From the NCBI RefSeq assembly GCF_002906255.1, contig NZ_POTC01000015.1:1-64000 (forward strand): a DNA stretch of 64,000 nucleotides, written 5' to 3'. This document shows positions 36,587-45,904 of this stretch, in pieces (the stretch's first letter is position 1; every line of letters begins with the position of its first letter). Below the pieces are notes generated by a model. It saw only the letters and a list, made by a program, of their open reading frames with translations. It did not search any database and had not been told where the DNA came from. The DNA is from Novacetimonas maltaceti (GTDB lineage: Bacteria; Pseudomonadota; Alphaproteobacteria; Acetobacterales; Acetobacteraceae). Both the position numbers and the translations under genes were made by a program.

Positions 36587-37648
36587 ATGGCGGAACATCA
36601 GGACGGTACGGAAAACAGCGACAGGCACCATCGGCATTTCCATATGCCGCACATGCACCTGCCGCACTTTCACTTGCCCCATGTGCGATTGCCACATATC
36701 CACTGGCCGCATTTCCACATCCATTTCCATGACCGTCCCCTGTCGGGGGAACCTCATCCGGAACGGCCGTTCCACTGGCGCCTGTACTGGTGCGAGGCGC
36801 TGGCAACGGCGGTCCTGATGGTCGTGGGACTGGTCTGTGTCATCATGCTGACCGCGCCGGGAACTTTCCCTGCCCGCCTGCTCGCCCCCTATCCCAACAT
36901 CCAGACGGCCCTGTGCGGACTGTGCTTTGGCATGGCGGGAACGGCGGCGGCAATGACACCGTTTGGCAAGATCAGTGGCGCGCACCTCAATCCATCCGTG
37001 ACGCTTGCCTTCATGCTCTCCAAAAAGATCGTCTGGATCGACGCCCTCGGCTATGCCATTGCCCAGATCCTTGGCGCGCTGGCTGGCACGGCGGCGGTCT
37101 ATGCCATGGGGCTGGTCTTCGCCCCGTGGCACATGCTGTCGCGTGAGGTGCATTATGGCGCGACCATTCCCTATACCAGCATCTCGGTCTGGTATGCGCT
37201 GGGGTCCGAGGCGCTGGTGACCGGCCTGCTGATCATCACGCTCTACTGGCTTGCGGCGCATCCGCGCTACAAGGCCGTCACGCCATGGATCGGGGGGATC
37301 TTTTTCCTGGTCATGAACCCGCTGACCGCGTGGCTGTCGGGAAACAGCGTCAATTTTGCCCGCAGCCTTGGCCCCGCGCTGTTTGACGGCACATGGACCA
37401 GCCTGTGGATTTATCTGGTCGGGCCGTTTGCCGGCTCGTCACTGGCGGTTCTGGCCATCCGCTTTGACCTGTTTGGCAAGATTCATCTCCTTGAGGCGCG
37501 GCTGGTCAATTTCGGGCATCATGGCCGCGTGCCGCATCTGGATGATCCCCATTTCAAGCACGCCGCCCCGGAACATTACGAGGCGTATCGTGCCCATCTG
37601 GAAGAACTGGCAAAAGCGAAAGCCAGCGCCACGCAGGCCGGGGAGTAA
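36587..37648 (+). CDS. Aquaporin/MIP-family channel with His-rich N-terminal extension
   Basis: A 353-residue inner-membrane channel. Six helices are visible, and the two pore loops carry altered motifs: NPS in SGAHLNPSVTLAF instead of NPA, and NFA in GNSVNFARSLGPAL with the conserved Arg following. Before the first helix lies a stretch of about 40 residues in which HxPHxH-like units repeat (HMPHMHLPHFHLPH). The start is uncertain: GTG 36545, ATG 36575 and ATG 36587 are in frame; the last has the most purine-rich upstream sequence. Water, glycerol or another small solute could pass. Confidence 0.78.
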   Translation: MAEHQDGTENSDRHHRHFHMPHMHLPHFHLPHVRLPHIHWPHFHIHFHDRPLSGEPHPERPFHWRLYWCEALATAVLMVVGLVCVIMLTAPGTFPARLLAPYPNIQTALCGLCFGMAGTAAAMTPFGKISGAHLNPSVTLAFMLSKKIVWIDALGYAIAQILGALAGTAAVYAMGLVFAPWHMLSREVHYGATIPYTSISVWYALGSEALVTGLLIITLYWLAAHPRYKAVTPWIGGIFFLVMNPLTAWLSGNSVNFARSLGPALFDGTWTSLWIYLVGPFAGSSLAVLAIRFDLFGKIHLLEARLVNFGHHGRVPHLDDPHFKHAAPEHYEAYRAHLEELAKAKASATQAGE

Positions 37649-37686
37649 GGCAGGCCGGGGCCCTGCCCCTGTCAGGAATCCTCGAA

Positions 37687-37718
37687 GGGTGCCGCCCCGA
37701 TGGGGAAATGCGGCACCC
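37687..37718. terminator. Bidirectional terminator between aquaporin and putA genes
   Basis: Perfect nine-base arms GGGTGCCGC (37687-37695) and GCGGCACCC (37710-37718) between convergent genes, with CCCC/GGGG able to pair further inside. No T-tract is present, so the role follows from position and stem strength. Confidence 0.55.
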
Positions 37719-37746
37719 GGAAACCCCTGACATCCGGGCAGCAGCC

Positions 37747-40700
37747 CTACCCGATCGCCATCAGGCTGGCATTGCCCCCGGCGGCGGCCGTGTTCGTGCT
37801 GCGGCACTGCTCCTCAAGGAGGAATTCGCGTCGCAGGCCCCCGTCCTTCAGCACGAAGGTGGATGCAATGGCCCCCTTCCCTTCGGCAAGGGCGCGCGTG
37901 GCCATCCGGAAACCGTCATCATCGCAGGTGCCCAGCACAACGGCATAGTCCTGCTGCCCGATGTCGGTGACGGCGCGGACATGGCGTGCGACATCCGCCG
38001 GCAGGCCAGACAGCCATGCCAGGTCCCCTGCCGCGCCGGTCACGAAGACCGTATTGCCACATGACAGCGCCATGGAAACCAGCGTCAACAGGTCTTCGAG
38101 CGGGCCGCCACCGACACACAGCACATTGCCGCGTGGCATCAGGCGATAGGTATTTTCCTCCCCCACCGGTCCGGGCAGCACCATTTCCGCGCCACAGGCT
38201 GGGGTCTTCATCATTTCGGCCACCTGGCGCGCCACCTGCGAATGACCCTTGCCCATCAGCCAGTCATGCCATGTCTGCATCATGCGTGGCGTCATGCCGC
38301 CCTTCATGCCGGGCAACAGGCCCTCCATCGCAGGGCATTGCGCGACAAGGCGGCGCAGGATCAGCGGCCCCCCCGCCTTTGGCCCCGTCCCGGACAGGCC
38401 ACGCCCACCAAAGGGCTGCACCCCGACAACCGCGCCGATCGTGTTGCGGTTGATATAAAGGTTGCCCACATTCAGGCGTCGCATCACATGCTCGACCGTG
38501 GTTTCGATACGGGTATGCAGTCCCCCCGTCAGACCATAGCCCAACGCATTGATGGCATCGATGACCGTATCGAGCGCCTGCCTGCGATAACGCAGGACAT
38601 GCAGCACGGGGCCGAACACCTCTGCGCCCAGGTCGGAAATGGAATCGATCTCGATCAGGGTTGGCGGCACAAAGCTGCCATGCGCGCACTGTGACGGGAC
38701 GCCCACGCGGAATACGGGCGCACCCTTCGCGCGCAGGGCGGCGACATGCGCCTCGATCCCTTCTGCCGCATCTGGCGTGATGACCGGGCCGATATCGGTG
38801 GACAGCAGGGCGGGATTGCCCAGTTGCAGTTCACGCATCGCCCCGCGCAGCATCGTCAGAACATGATCGGCGCAGTCTTCCTGCACGCACAGGATGCGCA
38901 ATGCCGAACATCTCTGTCCCGCGCTGTCGAAGGCAGAGGCGACAACATCCGTCACGACCTGTTCGGCCAGGGCGGAGGAATCCACGATCATCGCGTTCTG
39001 GCCACCGGTTTCGGCCACCAGCGGCACGGGCTGTCCCGTGCGGCCCCGGCGGGTGAGAAGCTGCCGGTTGATCGACTGCGCCACCGTGGTCGATCCGGTG
39101 AACATCACGCCCGCGACCTGCGGGGCCGCAACCAGTGCCGCCCCCACGTCCCCCGCACCGGGCAGCAGTTGCAGCACGTCGGCGGGCACGCCGGCCTGGT
39201 GCAGGATGCCCACGGCCTGTGCCGCAATCAGTGGCGTTTCCTCGGCCGGCTTGGCAATGACGCTGTTGCCTGCGGCAAGGGCCGCCGCCACCTGCCCCGT
39301 GAAGATCGCCAGCGGGAAGTTCCACGGGCTGATACAGGCCACCGGCCCCAGCGGTATATGGGTGGCGTTGTCGAATTCAGCACGGATCCGCGCGGCGTAG
39401 TACCGCAGGAAATCGACGGCCTCGCGTATTTCGGCAATGGCGTTCGGGAACGACTTGCCTGCCTCACGCACGATCAGGCCCAGCAGCGCATCCGTGCGGG
39501 TTTCCATGATATCCGCCGCACGTTCAAGGATGTCCGCGCGACTGCCCGCTGGCATGGCCGCCCATGCCGCGCCGCCCCTGGCGGCCTCCTGCACAACGGC
39601 CGGGATGATCGCCACATCGGCGGGCGTCCATGTCCCGACCCTGTCACGCCGGTCCGCCGGGTTTTCGACATCCAGCGCCGGACCTGCGGCAACCGGCACG
39701 GTGACCATCGGCGCGCAGGTCCACGCGGGCATGTCCGCGGCCAGTCCCCTGCCCAGTGCGGCAAGGGTATTTTCATCATTCAGGTCCAGCCCCGCCGAAT
39801 TGCGGCGTTCGGGCGCGAACAGGTCGGGTGGCGCCGCAATGGCGGGATTGGGGGACCCGAACGGCACGATGCCACGTGCGATGGTCATCGGGTCCGCCAC
39901 CAGTGCGGAAACCGGCACCCGTTCATCGCCGATCTGGTTCACGAAGGAAGAATTCGCCCCATTTTCCAGCAGGCGCCGCACGAGATAGGCCAGCAGCGTT
40001 TCATGCGTGCCCACGGGGGCGTAGATGCGTGCGGGCCGTCCCAGATTTTTCGGGCCGACGACTTCCTTGTACAGTGGTTCGCCCATGCCGTGCAGGCACT
40101 GGAATTCGTAGGAACCAACCTGGAATTCCTTGCCTGCCAGCGTATAGATCGTGGCAAGCGTGCGGGCATTGTGGGTTGCGAACTGCGGGAAGATGACATC
40201 ACGCGCATCCAGCAGCTTGCGCGCGCAGGCGATGTAGCTGATGTCGGTATGGACCTTGCGCGTATATACGGGGAAATCCTTGACCCCCTCGATCTGCGCC
40301 TTCTTGATTTCGCTGTCCCAGTAAGCTCCTTTCACCAGACGCACCATCAGGCGATGGCCGGTGCGCCGTGCAAGATCGATGATGAAGTCCAGCACGAAAG
40401 GCGCACGGCGGCCATAGGCCTGCACGACAAAGCCGATGCCATTCCATCCCTGCAGCGCCGGTTCGTGGCACAGCCCTTCCAGCAGGTCGAGGGAGAGTTC
40501 CAGCCGTTCGCTTTCTTCCGCGTCGATATTGAGCCCGATGTCATACTGGCGTGCCAGTACCGTCAGTTCGATGACGACCGGCAGCAGTTCGGCCATCACG
40601 CGTGCGCGCTGCGCCCTGCTGTAGCGCGGGTGCAAGGCCGAGAGCTTGATCGAGATGCCGGGACGTTCATACACATCCGCCCCCCGCGCCCGCCTGCCGA

Positions 40701-41403
40701 TCGCATGGATGGCGGTGATGTAGTCCTGCCGGTACCGTTCGGCGTCATGCGCCGTCAGCGCGGCTTCGCCCAGCATGTCGTAGGAGTAGCGAAAGCCCGT
40801 CGCCTCCAGCTTCTCGCTGTTCTTCAGCGCCGCCTCGATGGTTTCGCCAACGACGAACTGCTCCCCCATCATGCGCATGGCCATGTCGACCGCCTTGCGG
40901 ATCACGGGGGCGGCGCACCGGCCCACCAGTCCCTTCAGCGCCCGCGCCAGCCCGGCCGGCCCGTCTTCGGTGCCCGCACCCAGCCGGCCCGTCACCAGCA
41001 GTCCCCATGCCGCGGCATTGGTGAACAGGGGCCGGTCACGCGAAATATGTGCCATCCAGTCGCCGGACCCGATCTTGTCACGGATCAGCGCATCACGGGT
41101 CGCATCGTCGGGAATGCGCAGCAGGGCCTCGGCCAGGCACATGAGGGCCACGCCCTCGGCCGAGGACAGGGAGAATTCCTGCACCAGCGCTTCCACCCCA
41201 CCCGGCGCACGGTTGTGGCGCAGTCGTTCGGTCAGTTGTGTTGCAAGCGCGGTCGTATGCGCGCCCTGCGCCGGTGTCAGTGTCGCGGCGGGGGCCAGTT
41301 CGGCCATGCAGTCAGGTTCGGGACGCCGCAGGGCGTCGGTTATCCGTTGCCGCAGGGATGAAGGCGCATCCACCGGGCCAGCAAAATCTTTGAAAAACAC
41401 CAT
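37747..41403 (-). CDS. putA: Bifunctional proline dehydrogenase / glutamate-semialdehyde dehydrogenase PutA
   Basis: A 1218-residue enzyme oxidising proline to glutamate with FAD then NAD. The proline dehydrogenase barrel shows YERPGISIKLSALHPRYS, GLNIDAEESERLELSLDLL and MVRLVKGAYWDSEIKKAQ. The aldehyde dehydrogenase half shows ETGGQNAMIVDSSALAEQV and the catalytic Cys in SAGQRCSALR. No N-terminal ribbon-helix-helix is seen, so it should not bind DNA like the E. coli trifunctional form. The ATG at 41403 gives VFFKDFAGPVDAPSSLRQRI; an ATG nine codons upstream is possible. A GntR gene lies upstream on the same strand. Confidence 0.95.
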   Translation of the reverse strand: MVFFKDFAGPVDAPSSLRQRITDALRRPEPDCMAELAPAATLTPAQGAHTTALATQLTERLRHNRAPGGVEALVQEFSLSSAEGVALMCLAEALLRIPDDATRDALIRDKIGSGDWMAHISRDRPLFTNAAAWGLLVTGRLGAGTEDGPAGLARALKGLVGRCAAPVIRKAVDMAMRMMGEQFVVGETIEAALKNSEKLEATGFRYSYDMLGEAALTAHDAERYRQDYITAIHAIGRRARGADVYERPGISIKLSALHPRYSRAQRARVMAELLPVVIELTVLARQYDIGLNIDAEESERLELSLDLLEGLCHEPALQGWNGIGFVVQAYGRRAPFVLDFIIDLARRTGHRLMVRLVKGAYWDSEIKKAQIEGVKDFPVYTRKVHTDISYIACARKLLDARDVIFPQFATHNARTLATIYTLAGKEFQVGSYEFQCLHGMGEPLYKEVVGPKNLGRPARIYAPVGTHETLLAYLVRRLLENGANSSFVNQIGDERVPVSALVADPMTIARGIVPFGSPNPAIAAPPDLFAPERRNSAGLDLNDENTLAALGRGLAADMPAWTCAPMVTVPVAAGPALDVENPADRRDRVGTWTPADVAIIPAVVQEAARGGAAWAAMPAGSRADILERAADIMETRTDALLGLIVREAGKSFPNAIAEIREAVDFLRYYAARIRAEFDNATHIPLGPVACISPWNFPLAIFTGQVAAALAAGNSVIAKPAEETPLIAAQAVGILHQAGVPADVLQLLPGAGDVGAALVAAPQVAGVMFTGSTTVAQSINRQLLTRRGRTGQPVPLVAETGGQNAMIVDSSALAEQVVTDVVASAFDSAGQRCSALRILCVQEDCADHVLTMLRGAMRELQLGNPALLSTDIGPVITPDAAEGIEAHVAALRAKGAPVFRVGVPSQCAHGSFVPPTLIEIDSISDLGAEVFGPVLHVLRYRRQALDTVIDAINALGYGLTGGLHTRIETTVEHVMRRLNVGNLYINRNTIGAVVGVQPFGGRGLSGTGPKAGGPLILRRLVAQCPAMEGLLPGMKGGMTPRMMQTWHDWLMGKGHSQVARQVAEMMKTPACGAEMVLPGPVGEENTYRLMPRGNVLCVGGGPLEDLLTLVSMALSCGNTVFVTGAAGDLAWLSGLPADVARHVRAVTDIGQQDYAVVLGTCDDDGFRMATRALAEGKGAIASTFVLKDGGLRREFLLEEQCRSTNTAAAGGNASLMAIG

Positions 41404-41622
41404 GATGAAGATCCCAAGGCAGGACAGCATGTCCGGGGAGCGCCCCCAGAATGATATAATGACGATATTATAATATATGATCTAAAAATTCATAGCATGT
41501 TTTTACAACGTTATGACATGCCGCCTGCGCGTGCCGACGCCGCGGTGCGGACAACGGGCACACTGCGCCCTGCCCCACCGATGCGTGGATGGATATCGGG
41601 ATTGCCGGGATGTAACGCGCGC
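41404..41622 (-). promoter_or_regulatory. putA upstream region with AT-rich operator-like motif
   Basis: The 219 bases between the GntR gene and putA contain ATAATATATGAT at 41470-41481 inside a partly symmetric GATATTATAATATATGATC. The same 12-mer recurs at 50061-50072, where it is part of a perfect palindrome. It may be a promoter -10 region or an operator of putA. Confidence 0.4.
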
Positions 41623-42315
41623 TCAGCGCTGCGCGCGTTCGCGGATCACCTTGATGGAAATGTTGGCGGCCTCAAGGATATGCTGCCGTGTCAGGCGCGC
41701 GACCGCATCGGCATCGCGCCTGCGGCAGGCCTGCATGATCTCGGCATGTTCGCGGTCGGTGACCAGCTTGCGCCCCTCGATCTCGAGATGGCTGCGGATA
41801 TAGCGGTTGAGCCGGATATGCAGGTCGTCGATCATCTCCAGCAGGCGCGGACGTTGCGCCGCGACATAGATCGCATTGTGAAAGGCGCGGTTCAGGTCAC
41901 CCGAATCATGCCGGCTTGTCGCATTGGCCGCCCCATCGACAAAGGCTTCATACGCATCCTCGACCCGGGCCAGATCCATGCGCGACATATGGCTGACGGC
42001 ATGGTGGGCGGCCATTTCCTCCAGCGAGGCGCGTATTTCGGAATATTCGATGATATCCTGTTCGGTCATGCCGGTGACCATCGCGCCGCGATTGGGCATG
42101 AAGGTCACCAGCCCTTCGGCCTCCAGCTGTTTCAGTGCTTCGCGCACGGGAATGATGCTGGTGCCAAAACCACCGGCCAGTTCGGATTGCGGCAGTGCCT
42201 GTCCCGCCGGCAGCTTGCCCGTCAGGATGGCATTGCGCAGCGCCGTCCCCACCACGATGGATGCCGCCCCGCGTTTCTGGCCGGTTTCCACGTCAAAGAT
42301 GGAAGATGGCAGCAT
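41623..42315 (-). CDS. GntR family transcriptional regulator (FCD domain)
   Basis: A 230-residue regulator with an N-terminal winged helix (LRNAILTGKLPAGQALPQSELAGGFGTSIIPVREALKQLEAEGLV) and an all-helical FCD effector domain with a metal site pattern (LNRAFHNAIY, DREHAEIMQA). The ATG at 42315 is chosen because AGGGA lies eight bases upstream; the frame extends six codons to a TTG without a site. It lies between the hydroxyproline operon and putA on the same strand and may control either or both. Confidence 0.88.
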   Translation of the reverse strand: MLPSSIFDVETGQKRGAASIVVGTALRNAILTGKLPAGQALPQSELAGGFGTSIIPVREALKQLEAEGLVTFMPNRGAMVTGMTEQDIIEYSEIRASLEEMAAHHAVSHMSRMDLARVEDAYEAFVDGAANATSRHDSGDLNRAFHNAIYVAAQRPRLLEMIDDLHIRLNRYIRSHLEIEGRKLVTDREHAEIMQACRRRDADAVARLTRQHILEAANISIKVIRERAQR

Positions 42316-42599
42316 AGGTATTTTCCCTGGCAAGGAGGCCCTGTCCCCACATGGTCCAGACTGGAAAACAGGGGCGTCCCTGTCTCATGATCCCGGGGCC
42401 CCGCTCCTGCCGTGGTACCTGCGGGCACGTTATACGACAGGAAGGTTGGTATACATTATGCGCCAGATTATATGATATGCCCCGCACGGCGTCAAAGGGT
42501 TTGCCATCCCCTGCCCGCGCGACATCCCGAAAAGCGCCGCAGGTTTTCAGGCAGGTGCGATGCGGGCGATGCGCGGGCGGATGATCGCAATGCGGCCCT
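42316..42599 (-). promoter_or_regulatory. Upstream region of the first GntR gene
   Basis: A 284-base gap after the permease gene. GGTATACATTA at 42448-42458 and GTTATACGACA at 42429-42439 resemble GTATACGATA found in the hydroxyproline divergent promoter (47206-47215), so they may be operator copies for a GntR protein. ATTATATGATAT follows near 42467. No gene is seen. Confidence 0.35.
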
Positions 42600-44222
42600 T
42601 CAGAGTGAAACCACAGGCTCATTGGCGATGACCGTATCCGGCGTCATTGCCTGCGGGTCGACAGGTGCTGCATCGGGCAGTTGCATGTCGCGATGGGCAA
42701 CATGTTCCCCCCAGACGAAGATCAGCCCGGCGAAGACCACCACAGCCATGTCGTCCAGGGGATGGGCCATGATCCCGTACCCCTCGAACGTCCCGCAGGC
42801 CGAAAGGGCCAGCATGCCGATAAAATAGACCAGCACCCATGCGCTGCTGCGGATGTCCTCGCCCGCGTTGCCCGTCCCGCGCAGCGCGCGGATGGCCAGG
42901 AAGAGGACCCCGAACAGCAGTTGCACAGACAGGAGCCATGACAGCGTGTGCCAGCCCGACCAGAAGACGATCAGGCTTGCGATCATGAAGGAAACCGGCC
43001 CCATGACCCGGATGCACCGCACGCGGAACGGGCGTTCAAGCCCCGGCGCCGCACGGCGCAGCGCCGCCGCCGCAACCGGGGCGAAGGCGTAGCTCATGAT
43101 CAGGGCGGAAGACACCACGCCGATCAGCGCCTCCCACGACGGGAAAGGCAGCATCCAGAACACGCCAAGCCCGAATGTCAGGAACGCCGCGCGCCGGGGC
43201 ACGCCATGGCGTGGGTCCAGATGGCCGAACCATGGCAGGAACGTCCCCGACCGTGACCAGGCGTAAATGATGCGGGCGGTCGATCCCATGTAGATGTTGC
43301 CCGTCCCCGTGGGGGACACCACCGCATCGACCACGACGGCAAAGCCGAGCCAGCCCAGCCCCAGCGTCATGGCGATGTCATGGAATGGCAGGGGCAGCAG
43401 TCGGTCGATGCCCGCCCATCCGTGCGCGCCAAGCATGCCGGCCGGCACGCTGCCGATGAAGGCGACCTGCAGCAGGACATAGACGAACGCGGCCAGGAAA
43501 ATGGAAAGCGTCAGGGCGATGGGAATGGTGCGCTGCGGGTTACGCACCTCGCTCGCCACCGCGATGATGGGGGTCAGCCCCAGATAGGCAAAGATGATCC
43601 CGCCGACGGATACCGCACCTTCGATGCTCTGCCAGCCAAAGGGCATGAAGCCGTATTTCGTGAAATTGCCGGCATGCAGGAACAGCAGCAGCATGCCGAT
43701 GACCAGCATGGGCACGATGAACTTGAAAATGGTGATGACGTTGTTGAACAGTGCGAAGGTCTTGACCCCGGAGATGTTGATCCGCAGCATCCCCGACAGG
43801 ACCGCCACCTGCACCCCCCACCCCAGCAGGGTCGGGTCGCCGCCGCTGTTGGCCGTAAGCCCCGGGATCCATGACCCGGCATACTGGCGGGCCGCAATGA
43901 TCTCGATCGAAATCAGGCTGGAATAGGCAATGACGGTAATGAAGCCCAGCAAGGCCCCCAGCAGCGGCCCATGCGCATAGGCGGGATAGCGGATCATGCC
44001 CCCGGCCTCTGGCAGGGCGGCGGCGAGTTCGCAATAGATCAGCCCCAGGAACAGGACCGCGATCCCCCCGGCAATCCATGAAAGGATGCTGGCGGGACCG
44101 ACGATGGCTGCGACATGCGACGCGGAAAATAGCCAGCCCGACCCGAAGACGGCCCCGAATCCCAGCAGGGTCAGGTCCAGAAGGGACAGCGAACGATTGA
44201 ATGCCGGTGATGGCGGGGCCAT
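42600..44222 (-). CDS. APC family amino acid permease, probably for hydroxyproline
   Basis: A 540-residue inner-membrane transporter with about twelve to fourteen hydrophobic segments. The first helix holds the unwound substrate motif LLGFGAVFGSGWLFSASH, followed by ILSWIAGGIAVLFLGLIYCELAAALPEAGG, as in APC amino acid/proton symporters. A strong AAGGAGG precedes the ATG. It is the last gene of the minus-strand hydroxyproline unit, 78 bases after the semialdehyde dehydrogenase gene. Hydroxyproline or proline uptake is inferred from this position. Confidence 0.85.
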   Translation of the reverse strand: MAPPSPAFNRSLSLLDLTLLGFGAVFGSGWLFSASHVAAIVGPASILSWIAGGIAVLFLGLIYCELAAALPEAGGMIRYPAYAHGPLLGALLGFITVIAYSSLISIEIIAARQYAGSWIPGLTANSGGDPTLLGWGVQVAVLSGMLRINISGVKTFALFNNVITIFKFIVPMLVIGMLLLFLHAGNFTKYGFMPFGWQSIEGAVSVGGIIFAYLGLTPIIAVASEVRNPQRTIPIALTLSIFLAAFVYVLLQVAFIGSVPAGMLGAHGWAGIDRLLPLPFHDIAMTLGLGWLGFAVVVDAVVSPTGTGNIYMGSTARIIYAWSRSGTFLPWFGHLDPRHGVPRRAAFLTFGLGVFWMLPFPSWEALIGVVSSALIMSYAFAPVAAAALRRAAPGLERPFRVRCIRVMGPVSFMIASLIVFWSGWHTLSWLLSVQLLFGVLFLAIRALRGTGNAGEDIRSSAWVLVYFIGMLALSACGTFEGYGIMAHPLDDMAVVVFAGLIFVWGEHVAHRDMQLPDAAPVDPQAMTPDTVIANEPVVSL

Positions 44223-44300
44223 GGTGCGCCTCCTTGCTTGGCAGATGCATGGCGGCGCACGGCCCCGGCGGTGGGAACCGCGCGCCGGTGCGGGATAGGG

Positions 44301-45881
44301 TCAGGCGGGCGGTTGCATCGTCCCGTTGACCTGCCGCGTCAGTCCCAGCGGGTTGGCGCGCGCCAGTTCGGGGGGCAGGAGGATATCAGGCAGGTCCTGG
44401 TAGCAGACCGGGCGCAGGAACCGTTCGATCGCCGCCGTTCCCACCGATGTGGTGCGGGTGTCCGTCGTTGCGGGGAACGGGCCGCCATGCACCATGGCGT
44501 GGCAGACCTCCACCCCCGTCGGCCACGCATTGACCAGGATACGCCCCGCCTTGCGCTCGAAAACCGGCAGCAGCGTGCGCGCAAGGTCCATATCCGCGTC
44601 ATCCATCTGCAGGGTGATGGTCAACTGCCCCTCCAGACTTTCGGTCAGGACACGCAGGGTGGCGGTATCGGGACAGGAGACAAGGATTGAAACCGGACCG
44701 AAGACCTCATGGCGCATGGTCCGTTCGCGCATGAAATCCTCTGCGGTCGTACGGAACAGCATCGGGCGTCCCCGGTTGGGCGCGCCATCATCGGATCCCT
44801 GCCCGACTTCCCGGATGCCCGCGCACTGCGCCAGTCGGGCCACGCCCGTGTCATAGGCCGCGTGGATTCCCGGCGTCAGCATCGTCGCGGCCTGCCGTGT
44901 GGCGATGGTCTCCGCCGCGATGCGGACGAATGACTCGAACGCGTCGCCTTCAGGCGCAATGACAATGCCCGGATTGGTACAGAACTGCCCCACCCCCATC
45001 GTCAGGGAGTCGACAAACCCGCGTGCAAGCGATTCCGTCCGGGCCGCAAGGGCCTGTGGGCAGAGATAGACCGGATTGATGCTGCCCATCTCGGCGAATA
45101 CGGGAATGGGCACTTCCCTCTGCGCGGCCAGCGCCGCGATGGCCGTCCCCCCGGCGTACGAACCGGTAAAGCCGACCGACATGATGGCTGGATGCTTCAC
45201 CAGCCATTCCCCGACCTCATGCCCCGCCCCGCCCAGCAGCGAAAACACCCCTTCGGGCATGCCGCAGGTGCTGGCGGCCTGACGGATTGCGCGTCCCACC
45301 AGTTCGCTGGTCCCCGGATGGGCGGGATGGGCACGGCAGACCACCGGGCATCCCGCCGCCAGCGCGGACACCGTATCCCCGCCCGCGACCGAGAAGGCCA
45401 GCGGGAAATTGCTGGCCCCGAACACCGCAACCGGTCCCACGCCGATCCGGCGCTGGCGCAGGTCTGCGCGGGGCATGGGCGTGCGGTCGGGCAATGCGGG
45501 ATCAATGCGCGGCAGGCTCCACTCGCCTTGGCGGACCAGCGTGGCAAACAGGCGCAACTGCCCCATCGTGCGCCCCATCTCCCCGCGCAGGCGACCTTCG
45601 GGCAATGCGGTTTCGGCACCGGCGCGCGCAATGATGGCGTCCGCATTTTCGCCCAGGCAGACCGCAATCTGTTCAAGGAAGGCCGCGCGCCGTTCAAACG
45701 ACAGGGCGCGATAGGGATCGAAGGCGTCTGCCGCCAGGCGGCATGCGGCCTCTACATCCGCATGCGTGGCGCAGGCAAAGGCAGGTTCCAGCCGTGCATC
45801 CGTTGCCGGGTTGACGGCATGGAAATGCGTCGTGCCCCCGACATCGCGTTGCCCGATCAGCAGGGATCCGCTCAGTGTCAT
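44301..45881 (-). CDS. Alpha-ketoglutaric semialdehyde (2,5-dioxovalerate) dehydrogenase
   Basis: A 526-residue aldehyde dehydrogenase of the NADP-type subfamily that oxidises alpha-ketoglutarate semialdehyde to alpha-ketoglutarate, the final step of hydroxyproline breakdown. Visible are VFGASNFPLAFSVAGGDT, SVGFTGSYAGG, PVFAEMGSINPVYLCP and the catalytic Cys in GVGQFCTNPG; this variant signature separates it from ordinary ALDHs. The ATG at 45881 begins TLSGSLLIGQRDVGG with an AG-rich site upstream. It lies 23 bases after the FAD dehydrogenase gene. Confidence 0.9.
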   Translation of the reverse strand: MTLSGSLLIGQRDVGGTTHFHAVNPATDARLEPAFACATHADVEAACRLAADAFDPYRALSFERRAAFLEQIAVCLGENADAIIARAGAETALPEGRLRGEMGRTMGQLRLFATLVRQGEWSLPRIDPALPDRTPMPRADLRQRRIGVGPVAVFGASNFPLAFSVAGGDTVSALAAGCPVVCRAHPAHPGTSELVGRAIRQAASTCGMPEGVFSLLGGAGHEVGEWLVKHPAIMSVGFTGSYAGGTAIAALAAQREVPIPVFAEMGSINPVYLCPQALAARTESLARGFVDSLTMGVGQFCTNPGIVIAPEGDAFESFVRIAAETIATRQAATMLTPGIHAAYDTGVARLAQCAGIREVGQGSDDGAPNRGRPMLFRTTAEDFMRERTMRHEVFGPVSILVSCPDTATLRVLTESLEGQLTITLQMDDADMDLARTLLPVFERKAGRILVNAWPTGVEVCHAMVHGGPFPATTDTRTTSVGTAAIERFLRPVCYQDLPDILLPPELARANPLGLTRQVNGTMQPPA

Positions 45882-45904
45882 GCTCTCTTTCCTCTCATGT
45901 TTCT

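Noticed and set aside
38746-41361. An 871-codon plus-strand open frame opposite putA
   Set aside because: Antisense shadow typical of GC-rich DNA; its translation has no domain, is rich in Arg/His/Gly, and putA on the other strand is unambiguous.
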